NCBI RefSeq assembly: GCF_030867095.1
Contig: NC_081832.1
Span: forward strand, 41,053,756-41,117,755
DNA length: 64,000 bases
Source of the DNA: Alligator mississippiensis
Lineage: Eukaryota; Chordata; Crocodylia; Alligatoridae
Direction of reading: 5' to 3'
Below are positions 55,521-64,000 of the stretch, in pieces. Position 1 is the first letter of the stretch. Each line of letters begins with the position of its first letter. The notes beneath the pieces are model-generated. The model searched no databases. It was not told where the DNA came from and saw only the letters and a program-made list of their open reading frames with translations. A program made the position numbers and the translations under genes.

Positions 55521-56170
55521 GGGCTGGATCCAGACATGTAGGCAGGTGCTAATTTGCAACACTGGAGCAAAATTTGCTACCAGGATGTCCTGGTAACAAA
55601 CAAACAAACAAAAAAACACTTGGAAAAAAAGTGGCACAATGCATTCCAAAGTGCCATGTAGGGCTGCCTGCTTCCTTGTCTCTGCCTGCTGTAGAGCCCC
55701 TGCACAGAGGCACCCTGAGCTCCAGCCAGCCTCTCCTTGGCTGGCTGAGGTGCAGCCTACCTTGAGATGGGGGAGCACACAGCCCTGGGCTGGCTACTCC
55801 CCTGTCTCTGCATTCCTCAGTACAGGGGCTCCACTGTGGAGACCCCATGATAAGGCATGTGGAGCCTCTATCTCAAGGCACACTGTACCCCAGCCAGCTG
55901 CTCCTCAGGTGGCTGGGGCACAGCATGCCTTGAGAGGAGGGAGCAGCAAACCCTAAGCTGGCTGTAGAGGCTGTCTGCCAGCTGGCTTTGCACTTGAGCA
56001 CCATGTGACCCAGCCAGCCTTGCCCCCCCAGCACATGGAACACTGGGACAATGTGTCCCATTGCAAAATGCATGAGCAGGAATGTGCACTGCAGCACAAA
56101 GTAGCAGCACAAATTTGTGCCACTACTGTTTGTGCTGCTGCAAATGCGCGCCCTTGCTCATGTATATGTA
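55521..56170. mobile_element. 0.65 kb TIR element with palindromic interior
   Basis: Left end around GGATCCAGACATGTAGGCAG, then GTGCTAATTTGCAACA; right end the inverse of GGGCTACATATACATGAGCA, then AGGGCGCGCATTTGCAGCA. These resemble the ends of the element at 45136. The interior repeats CTGGCTG(A/G)GGTGCAGC and TCTCAAGGCA words in both orientations. Flanking duplication not clear. Confidence 0.45.
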
Positions 56171-56450
56171 GCCCAGGAGGCTGACCCTGCAACTGTGGGG
56201 CAGCTTCCAGTTAACAGTAGAGACGTTTTGGGTGCTGGGGAAGGTGCCTCAAAGCCAGACTACAGAGGTAGCATCACTTTTGCTAAACTCCACTAGATTA
56301 ATTTAACTGGCTATCATGTATATGAAACCCCCCACATTTCAAAATGGTGGCATGGGCGCTTTAACTAAACTTCATCGAATGAGCCTTAGGTAAGGTGCCC
56401 CTGCATCCATTTTGAAACCCCTGGGAGGCTTAATACATGTGACAGTGAGA

Positions 56451-56495
56451 CATTTTAATTAGAGCTGCTGTCTGGGAACTGCTCTAATTAAAATG
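56451..56495. repeat. Perfect 15-bp inverted repeat
   Basis: CATTTTAATTAGAGC (56451-56465) and its exact inverse GCTCTAATTAAAATG (56481-56495) surround a 15-nt spacer. It may be the core of an old palindromic transposon; surrounding words (TTTAACTAAACTTCATCGAA) do not identify it. Confidence 0.7.
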
Positions 56496-56754
56496 CCTCC
56501 CCCCCCACTGCCACCTCCAAGCATGTTTATAGGCAACTTTGGAGGGGCCACGTGAACAACAACAGTGCTGCTCCCAGCCCAGCTGCCACCACTGCCGCTG
56601 TCCAGGGCTCAAGCCTTGGTGTAATGCCTCTGCCTGCCAGCATGATCTTCCTGGTGCACTGATACCTTTGTGTATGTTGTCCTGCAGCTACTGACTGACA
56701 GCCTTGAACAGGGCCCAGAGGGAGTCAGTGCAAGTAAACTGTACAGACTCCCAA

Positions 56755-57030
56755 GTAGATTGAATCTACATAGCATGGTCATTTTACTGCTCTGTCATCT
56801 CCTACATGGAAGAGGGGATTCTGTAGAAGCCTAAGCCTGTCAGTGTCTACATATGCATTGCAGCAGAGTAAATAACTCCACTGTCGGATAGTACTTGTGG
56901 CTGGCAATACTATCCTACAGCAGAGTTAATTAGTTTACTCTGTCCTAATAGCACTGCACGTGTAGACAGTGATGTTTTACCGCTGAGCTAATTACTCAAC
57001 TCTGCAGTAAACATCTTGTGTAGACACGTC
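56755..57030. mobile_element. Short TIR element of the TCTACA family without interior cargo
   Basis: Left end AGATTGAATCTACATAGCAT and right end the inverse of GGACGTGTCTACACAAGATG. Sub-terminal TTTTACTGCTCTG and GCAGTAAACATC, plus GCACGTGTAGACAGTGATG inside, match the arms of the larger TIR elements, but the GC-rich middle is lacking. It is more diverged than they are. Confidence 0.5.
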
Positions 57031-58138
57031 CAGTTACATGTAAACTGATGCACAGTTTGGAAATAATCCACTTGGCTTTTAAATTGTAGGGACTACATGG
57101 ATGGCATTTAGGAAAATAATCATTTTATTTTTAAAGCAAGGAAATTTGATCTGGAGTCAGTGAGATATGGTAACCATATGGCCCCACTGAGGCAATCTTT
57201 ACTGGGTCTTTTTTCAGAACAGAACCACATTTTTACATGGTTTAATTTCTTTAAAATATAGAAAAGCAAACAAATCTAATGCCCAGGACCCTCATCTCCT
57301 TAACTGACTGCAGCAGCTGTTTGCTTGTGCTGCACTGTGTCTACACAGAGGCTTTCAGGGTGACAAAGTTCAGACTAAGGCAGCTCTCCAAAGAAGCAAG
57401 GCCAATTTTAAACCACAGTCTCAGAATTGTTCTCCCAAGAATGTAAAGAAAATATTATAAGCATTTTAATCTGCACATTATGGTTATGCTGAGTTTTTTT
57501 CTCCCTATTTTAAAATTAATGTCAGTGTTTTATGGCTCTTCTTTTATTTCTATTTTTATAATTTAGAGGGAGAAGACTTGACTAGTTTGTAAAAAAAGGC
57601 ATTATGCAAAATAGGTAGCCTCTATCTTCAATCGTGTGTTTTAATGCCTTTTGTTTCTTCAATAAAAATGAAACCAGATTATACAGCAACAAAAGTACAT
57701 CTATAGTTTCTATCGCTCTCACAAAAAATAGCCACTAATGTAAAACAAAACAAAAAATAAAACCAAAACCAAACAATCCCTCAAACCATTCTCTTCCCAA
57801 CCACCAGAATCATAATAATCACAACAGAAATACTTGAAAGATGTTGTACACCCCTGAAACATGGAAGATGCCAAGTTTTAGCCAATTTTGGATTTTAAAC
57901 TTCATTGCAGAACAACAAGGAAGTTTTTTTACCTCCCTGCCTGCCATCTGACACCTCCAGGGAAGGAATTCTACCTGATCTACACATCAAATCGCTACTC
58001 AGCACAGCTCACAAAGACAATCTCATGGACCCAGGGGGACAGCCTTCCATCTTCAGCTCCCTCTGTGCAAAAATGAAGTTTATTTCCTACCTATAGGGAC
58101 TTTTTACCATCTTGTACCATCTACACTTTTCCCAGAGC
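57031..58138. other. AT-rich intron sequence
   Basis: A-rich and T-rich intronic DNA. The part from about 57880 may already belong to the Penelope-like repeat that follows, but I could not identify coding remains. Confidence 0.4.
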
Positions 58139-58226
58139 CTGATGAAGGGACTTTGATCCTGAAAGCTTTCAGAAAAGGACAATTTTCTTGCCATTTTCCA
58201 GCTGGTCTAATAAAAGGTATCATTTT
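58139..58226 (+). ncRNA. Hammerhead-ribozyme-like core in a retroelement repeat
   Basis: CTGATGA (58139-58145), a 15-nt stem-loop (AGGGACTTTGATCCT) and GAAA (58161-58164) occur in the exact order of a hammerhead core. GCTTTC follows, and then the repeat signature CTGGTCTAATAAAAGGTATC. Hammerheads of this layout are known from the terminal repeats of Penelope-like retroelements. This is the only one of three related copies in the window with both invariant boxes intact. Stems I and III are weak by eye, so activity is doubtful. Confidence 0.35.
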
Positions 58227-58772
58227 GGAACCAAGAGTTCTAGTTTTTTGTATGAAATATGTTGAGGCAGATTTTCAGTCATGCAGCAAGCCCCCTCTCT
58301 TTCTTTGTCAGCAATATAAATGTGCTGGCACTTCAGTATTTGCAATGAACTAACAACTAGAATAATGCTGAGCTATATGAGTAGGGACCAAGGATTAAGT
58401 CTATCTATGACAAATTAGGTACAAAAGTAGGTACAAAAATACTCCTGTAAAAAAAGAAGGTTTTGTTTTGTAAATGTAGACCTCTATTGAAATATGTATG
58501 CATCTCTCTCTCTCTTTACTTCAGGTAAAATGTACGCATGCACATACACACACAGATGTGGGAATAGACTGCACACCAACCTTCTATGGGGTTCTTATAT
58601 CTTCTTCTGAAGTACTCCGTGCTAGTTTGATTCCAGGAAAGACAGATGAGAATGGCAATTCTTGTTTCCCTACTACTGTGATTTTGCCCAATTTCTATCT
58701 ACATCCACATCTACCAACCTTGCTTCTTCCATCAAAGTCCCAACACAAATTTATCCTCTTTCATGTGCTCGC

Positions 58773-58926
58773 TCCTACCCTGGGGGACTTCAAAAGGAGG
58801 CTAGATAATCACCTAGCTGGGGTTGTTTGACCCCAGCATTCTTTCCTGCCCATGGCAGGGGGTCAGACTTGATGATCTGCTCAGGCCTCTTCTGACCCTA
58901 CCAACTATGAAACTATGAAACTATGG
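58773..58926 (+). mobile_element. CR1 LINE tail (CTACCAACTATGAAA subfamily)
   Basis: CTACCCTGGGGGACTTCAAA, then AGGAGGCTAGATAATCACCT, TTGACCCCAGCATTC and the tail CTACCAACTATGAAACTATG identify the end of CR1. Same subfamily as 54566-54650 but longer. Confidence 0.88.
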
Positions 58927-59390
58927 ATGCATTGAATCAGGCACTGAATTTGTTCTTTTTGGGATCAAGCTTACTACCCAGGTATAAATACACATTTTTT
59001 AAAAGACAAAAGGCACCCCAAGCCCTGGGTTTTCTATTCACTAGCACTGTTTTATGAATCATGCCCCATTTTCTTGAGCGTGTAGTAGTTATAATTTGGT
59101 TGCTGAAGACACCCAGCCTTCAGGCTATTGCCCTACAACACAATGGAAGCATAATGATTATCTCATACCAGCTGTGTTAATCGTGCCTGATTCACATCTC
59201 TTTTGCATGTTTATACAGTAGTGAATGGTATTCAAACAGTATCTTCTTAGAAGTACTTTAGAAATTATTGCAGTCTGCCCAGTCACTGTAAACTATGGAT
59301 AGTTCAAGTGCAAAAGTTCCGAACGCATTCACATTAAATGTCTGTATTATTAAAAATATTACAATTAGCTTATGATTAATAGATACTGAC

Positions 59391-59479
59391 CATTTGCTGA
59401 TGCCATGATCATGGCTTGAAGCATTTCAGTATCAAACTGGTTGTTTGGCCAAGCTCCACCTTCTTCTCCATTCTGTGAG
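59391..59479 (-). CDS. PCDHG: Gamma-protocadherin cluster, constant exon 2
   Basis: This 89-nt exon encodes part of the shared cytoplasmic tail. On the minus strand it follows the acceptor TCCTTAG and starts CTCACAGAATGG. It encodes [20 protein letters not shown], then QAMIMASAN, the conserved gamma constant sequence, and ends ...GCAAATG before the donor GTCAGT (59390-59385). One leading base completes a Gly codon from constant exon 1, and one trailing base starts the Glu codon completed by the last exon at 44021; the phases agree. Compared with mammals a few residues differ at the variable acidic spot (EEGGA). Constant exon 1 was searched for to the right and not found, so the preceding intron exceeds 4.5 kb. 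Confidence 0.95.
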
Positions 59480-59871
59480 CTAAGGAGAAACAAAACAAAC
59501 ACAGGATTACAAGGACAGAAACTGGAGCAGGGCCTGGGTTGGATGACAGGGATTTTATCAGCAAGTATAAAGCACCAAACAATGTTGATTCTTATAAGCA
59601 AACCTGTCAATAAAGCACTGTGGAGCTAAGGCGTTTTCCAAGGTCTCTCTTTTTTGGGGCTTCTCAAGAAAAACAATCATTAAACACCTGTTTTTTAAAG
59701 GTAGTTCACTGACTACAAATGTAGGTAAGATCCTAGGGTGGAATTCAATTTCCTTTTGTGCATCTAGCTTTCTAAATGTGTGAGTAGAATTTCTGGCACT
59801 TACATGCAGGTTGTGAACCTACTCTCCCCTGGACTGTGGAAGTATAGGAAGTGTAAGTGTGCACACCTAGA

Positions 59872-59960
59872 CAGAATGGATGTGTGTATATAACCACATA
59901 CTTGCAGTAGGTTATACACCGGGTGGGCAAGTATGTGGCTATGTACACGCATCCATTCTG
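59872..59960. repeat. Long hairpin (34-bp arms) beside the protocadherin exon
   Basis: The arm 59872-59905 (CAGAATGGATGTGTGTATAT, then AACCACATACTTGC) is the inverse of 59927-59960 with three mismatches, separated by a 21-nt loop. The mismatches are transitions tolerated as G-U pairs on one strand. A hairpin of this size could be a precursor-like RNA if transcribed with the gene (minus strand) or a small palindromic transposon. Confidence 0.8.
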
Positions 59961-60271
59961 GACACATACCTGTGACAAAGTAATGAAAATGTAGTTTTCC
60001 AAAAGCCCATAATTGGTGGATGCTAGACTCCAGATGATGAAGAGCCCCCAACCCCCCATTTTTACTCCAGTACTTAAGTGGTTTGGAAGCAGGAGGTACA
60101 GGCTCTAAACCCTTCTCAGGTATGGTGAGTTTGAACCTTCCCCTCTCTGACTTCCAAGCATGTTACACTAGTCACTAAACCATGTGTTTGGCCAGTGATT
60201 GCCAAAAGGTGTGCCACAACACACTAGAATGACAGAAATGTGCCATAAGATCCCCCATGTGAGGAGATAAA

Positions 60272-61457
60272 TTAGGTGTAGGCAATTATTTTGGCTGGAT
60301 TTTGGTGAGCTTTGAGGGCTGCACATATAAAACCAGTGGTGAAGTTATCATTTTAACAAATTATACATAAAAAACAAACTATATGCAAAAAAACAAACAT
60401 CTGCTATGACATTCTTTAATTTGATTAATTTTTCACCCTGATTTATGCTTTCTTGAGTAGTGTATACAGAGAAGATTGCATAATAGCTCAAAATAAAGTC
60501 TTTCTCCCAAGGGAAAAAAAATCAGCCAGCAGGACACTCAGCCAAGGGGGGACACCCCCACCCCAACCCCCAGCAGAGCCCTGCCACTGCCCAAATGCCC
60601 CCCAAATCACAAGAAAGCTCCTGCCTGCACCCTGATATGCCCCTCAGGAGCCACCTGCACCCCAAACCCTCCTGCCTTCCACCCCTTTCTGCTCACACTT
60701 GCCCCCACAAAGCTTGAGGAAGCCCAGCAGCCCCCTCCAGCCTGCCCCAGCTCCCTGCCAGGGCCATGCAGGTTGCGCTCACCTGTAGCCTGGGGGTTCA
60801 TCTTCCCCCAGGAGGAGCCTCAGCCCCAGCCCCAGGCCCAGCCCCAGCCCCAACCCAAGGCCACGAGGGGTGGTCTCACCTGGGAGGACAGGATGGGAGC
60901 AGAGTTGGCTGCAGCTGGGAGGTGACAGGTGGCTGGGCTGGCTTGTGGTGCTACATGGGACAAAGCAAGAGGCAGGGCCAAGGACTGGGGTTAGGATAGG
61001 AACTTCAGCTGCTGGGTGGCACTGAGGAAGCTTCACTGCCTCTGGGCATAGGTGTAGCATAGTTCTAGTGCCCAAGGTGGCTCCTGCCAGTTCTGAGTCA
61101 CAGGCAGGTGAGGTGCTGCTGGCCCAGCCTGAGCAGGGGTGCCAGGGCCCAAACACATCTTGCTTAGGGCCTGCTGTATGAAGCCGGGCCGGTGGGTGGG
61201 GCTGCTTCTACCCATTTTCCCCTGTGGCACCAGCAGAGGCCAGGGCTAGAGCTGCCAGGGCCTGAGCATGGTTCACCCAAGGCTTGTTGCATGGTGCTGG
61301 GGGGCAGGGCAGGACAGTTTCTGCTCAGCATTCCCTGTGGCGCCAATAGAGGCCAGAGCTGAAGCTGCCACCGATGCTGCCCACCCATAGACTGGATAGA
61401 ATCAATCAATTGGCAGGCTGGATACAGCCTGTGGGCTGTATTTTGCCCACCCCAGCT
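60272..61457. mobile_element. 1.2 kb hAT-like element with an internal duplication
   Basis: The right end is the inverse of GGGGTGGGCAAAATACAGCC, a classic hAT terminus; the left end GGTGTAGGCAATTATTTTGG is its diverged partner. GAGATAAA (60264-60271) and GAGGTAAA (61458-61465) form an 8-bp duplication with one mismatch. Inside, a (CAGCCCC)n-type run (about 60824-60856) and a two-copy tandem repeat of about 115 bp (61140-61370, sharing GCTGCCAGGGC and CCTGTGGCRCCARYAGAGGC) are visible. Confidence 0.55.
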
Positions 61458-61651
61458 GAGGTAAATGCTCTCCTCCTTCATCCAGCACCCTGCACCTGCC
61501 TCATCTACTCCACTGGTGCCTACAGCTACTCTTCTGGGAACAGCTGCTGTTGTTGCAGGGGACCCTGCACTTTCCTGCCCCCAGGCAGCCCCTTTGGTGG
61601 CTGCCTTGCCAGTGCTCCCAGCATTATGCTCTGCTACGAATGGATGCAGAA

Positions 61652-61653
<2 letters not shown>

Positions 61654-61708
<55 letters not shown>
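61654..61708. repeat. (CA)n microsatellite
   Basis: About 27 uninterrupted CA dinucleotides directly at the 3' tail of the minus-strand Tx1-like LINE. Open frames through it are meaningless. Confidence 0.95.
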
Positions 61709-61709
<1 letters not shown>

Positions 61710-61714
<5 letters not shown>

Positions 61715-63553
61715 CCTGCATAAACTTTTCTTCACATACTTTAAACACATTTAAAACCTGCACAACCGTTACAATAGATGCACCCGTGCATCCGTGCACC
61801 CATGCTCCTGCACACCCGTCCACATTCCTTTCCCTAACACAGTCTCTTAGTTCTCACCCCTATGTTGGGGTTTACATTCACTGCTTATTCACTGGCCTTA
61901 TTGCTGTCACTGTTGCTGTTGCTTCTGCTGCTGCTGACCCTGCTGCTGTCATCATCACTGTCTTGGGGTCCGGTTGTGTCACTGTTGTCTTCAGTATCCC
62001 TGACCACTTCCCCTCTTGGGGTGTCTTTGACCAGCCTGTGCCAAGTGTCCCTTTGCCAGGTGGAGTTGGCTGCATCTTCTCCGTCTTCTCCCACCGATTT
62101 CCTGTAGTAGGACTGGAGTTTGCTCAGAAACATTTTAACACAGTCTGTTTCCTCGAGCATCAGTAGGTTCCTGCATTTCCAGAGGGCGCTCCTGATGCAA
62201 GGCACAAACTGGTCCAGGCGGGTTGTCAGGGACCCCTGATGTTTAGTCAGGAGTCTGTACAGTGCTGCCTCCCTCGTCATCAGCCTGACTCCTGTCACCT
62301 CTTTGCAGAGCTGGTTTATCTTTTCCTACACCCTCTTGGTGTAGGGGCAGAGTCATAGGAGGTGGTCAGTGGTCTCTCTTTCACCTTGGCAGATTTCCCT
62401 GGGGCAGCTGAGACAAGTCCCTTGCCCCTCTCTGTCTCCACACCCTCACTGGGAATGTGCGGTGAGCTATTAGCCAGTTCAGGTCTCTGTGGTCCTTCCG
62501 TAGGTCCTTGTGGAAGATCTGGTCCCAGACAGCCTGGCAGTTGTCTTTGGGGAGCAGCTCCATGGTCAATAGCCTGTTTCTGTCTCTGACTGCTTTCTGT
62601 ATCTTTCTGTGGTTGATCATCATCACTGGGTTTTCCTTTTGTAGCTTGTACTCGCTCCGGAACTCGTTCAGGACCCTATAGAACCTGGGATGTTCCATGA
62701 TCCAGGGTCTCTCATTGGTTGACACATATACCCCCCCACCTCTCAGAAGGTGACCTGCAAAATATTTGATAAGACAGGCTGTTTTGGTTTCTGGCCCGGT
62801 CACCAGCTTGCAGATATGGCTTGTGTGCTGTGCCCACAGGAACAGGTGGATGTCTGGCATCCCCCTGCCCCTGGTCCATTTCTTTTTTTGTAGGGTCTTC
62901 CTTGCCACCTTCTCCATTCTGGATCCCCAGAAGAAAATGCACATGGCTCTCTGGATTCTGTGGATGATACGCTTTGGAGGGGGGAAGATGAGTGCAGTGG
63001 ACAGAAGCACTGGGAGCAATATCGCCTTCATGAGCACTATATGTCCCCCCACCCCCCCAATGAAGAGGTGGCACACGTGCCACAGACCCAAACTCTGCTT
63101 CACCTTGGCCTCCTTCTTCTCCCAGCCTCTCTTTCCATTTAGCTTGGGGTCGAATTCCACCCTGAGGATCCTGACCCCCTTGCAGAGAACCAAGACTTTC
63201 AGGGACTCCAGGTCCCTGAGCTTGCCCACAGCCAAGCAGGTGCTTTTGCTCACGTTGAGCTTGGCCCCTACTGTTGCTTCATAGACCCATGTGTGCCACA
63301 GGGCTCTTTCTACTGAACACTTATTCTGGCATAGGATGTTCAGGTTGTCCATGTAGGCTAGGACCTGGTCTCTTCCCTGCTTCTGCTGGGGATCTGGACT
63401 CCGCTCATCCTGGGGTCCTGCCTGATGAACTGGGCCAGGGGTTCAATGGTGCAGCTGAAAAGGATTGGAGAGAGCGGGCAGTCCTGGTGGACCCCCAACT
63501 CTATTGCAATCTGTGAGCTCAAGAACCCATTGACCAGCACCTCGCTGCTCTAA
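61710..63553 (-). mobile_element. Tx1-like (L1-group) LINE, 5'-truncated ORF2
   Basis: From 63553 downward the minus strand encodes the second half of an RT (VHQDCPLSPILFSCTIEPLA, then IRQDPRMSGVQIPS). A frameshift leads to AYMDNLNIL where the YADD box should be, so the catalytic site is lost. Then a 323-residue frame (63352-62381) follows with GGHIVLMKAILLPVLLSTAL, MCIFFWGSRMEKVARK, MPDIHLFLWAQHTSH and AVWDQIFHKDL...DLNWLIAHR. After a gap around 62400-62300 a third frame (62298-61885) continues with a serine/aspartate-rich end. Gene order and peptides are those of Tx1-like ORF2. The tail stops at the CA microsatellite. Several stops and shifts make it inactive. Confidence 0.75.
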
Positions 63554-63561
63554 GCAGAGGT

Positions 63562-64000
63562 GGCCTTAGGGGTAAGCAACGTGGGCGTCTGCCCAGGATG
63601 CTGTGGTCAGGGGGGTGCCAAACACCCACACACATGCAAACATGTATGAGCAGCCCGCACTCCCAGCAGTGCTCTCCCTCTGCCCCACTCCAGCTGATCC
63701 CTGTCCCAGGCACAAGGAGTGATGACCAACCCATCCCACCCCCTGCTTCCAGCTGCTGCTCAAGGAACACAGGCTAGGAATGCGCTGGTGCGGTAGTACC
63801 TGCTCCAGGCCACCTGCCTTGCTCTGGCACAGCAGCAGTGGTGCCTGCCTGCCTGCCTGGCATACCATGCTGCTCCACCTCCCCACTGGACTGTGCCCCA
63901 TGTCCCTGCCTGCCTGCTCTGCCTCTGCCTGCAGCAGCATTGCTAACTTGGAGGGGGGGTGCCAAAATACAAGTTCACCCAGGGCACCATTTTCCCTAAG
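63562..64000. mobile_element. TIR element cut by the window end
   Basis: The left end GGCCTTAGGGGTAAGCAACG is mirrored by the last bases of the window (ACCATTTTCCCTAAG). GGTGCCAAA(A/C) is present near both ends in inverse order (63616 GGTGCCAAAC; 63958 GGTGCCAAAAT lies with the opposite arm). The element probably ends within a few bases beyond the window. The interior is GC-rich with CCTGCCTGCCTGC runs and no recognised coding sequence. Confidence 0.45.

Noticed and set aside
60070..60190. tRNA-like segment (GGTTCAAACTC and TTTAGTGACTAG words on the minus strand)
   Set aside because: It lacks a foldable cloverleaf and matches better to an old tRNA-derived SINE; too diverged to name.

Overview
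The window reads as vertebrate nuclear DNA, most likely from a crocodilian, with a turtle as the second choice. Evidence: many CR1 LINE copies whose 3' tails end in short (C)TATGAATCTATGA-type repeats, Tx1-like LINE remains, hAT, Tigger and other terminal-inverted-repeat (TIR) transposons, and two protocadherin exons with canonical splice sites. Species assignment is inference. No bacterial-type genes, rRNA or tRNA genes, or CRISPR arrays were seen.

The only host gene I can name is the 3' end of the clustered gamma-protocadherin locus on the minus strand. Constant exon 2 lies at 59391-59479 and the last constant exon at 43795-44021. They are separated by a 15.4 kb intron filled with transposons, and a probable 2.6 kb 3' UTR runs down to about 41170. 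Variable exons and the first constant exon would lie beyond the right edge. Mammals have DIAPH1 convergently downstream, but I recognise no DIAPH1 exon in the 41 kb to the left. CpG-rich blocks at about 30300-32370, 36330-36760 and 53530-53960 may be promoters of unseen or unannotated transcripts.

Layout: 1-5.9 kb holds a 2 kb TIR element and plain DNA. 5.9-7.1 kb is a Tx1-like LINE tail ending in duplicated microsatellite-bearing units. 9-14.1 kb has small hAT/TIR elements and a CR1. 14.6-25.2 kb is one decayed Ty3/gypsy-type LTR retrotransposon on the minus strand, broken by two CR1s, two solo LTRs and one hAT. 25.6-30 kb is a CR1 tail and a 3.4 kb TIR element. 30.3-32.4 kb is a CpG island. 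32.6-35.9 kb holds two inverted copies of a TA-flanked transposon with different GC-rich tandem-repeat interiors. 36-41 kb is mostly featureless. 41-59.5 kb is the protocadherin 3' end with its transposon-packed last intron. 59.5-64 kb is upstream intron with a hairpin, a hAT element, a CA microsatellite and a second Tx1-like LINE.

The most notable signals: (1) the gypsy-type element has protease, integrase, reverse transcriptase, RNase H in that order, integrase before RT, as in the unusual Gmr1 clade; (2) several elements share similar TIR ends and 3-bp flanking duplications but carry unrelated GC-rich minisatellite interiors; (3) a second, TA-flanked family shows the same end-sharing and interior-swapping; (4) a 373-390 bp hAT-like family is defined by perfect 8-bp duplications at two loci; (5) hairpins and a hammerhead-ribozyme-like core lie within the protocadherin intron.
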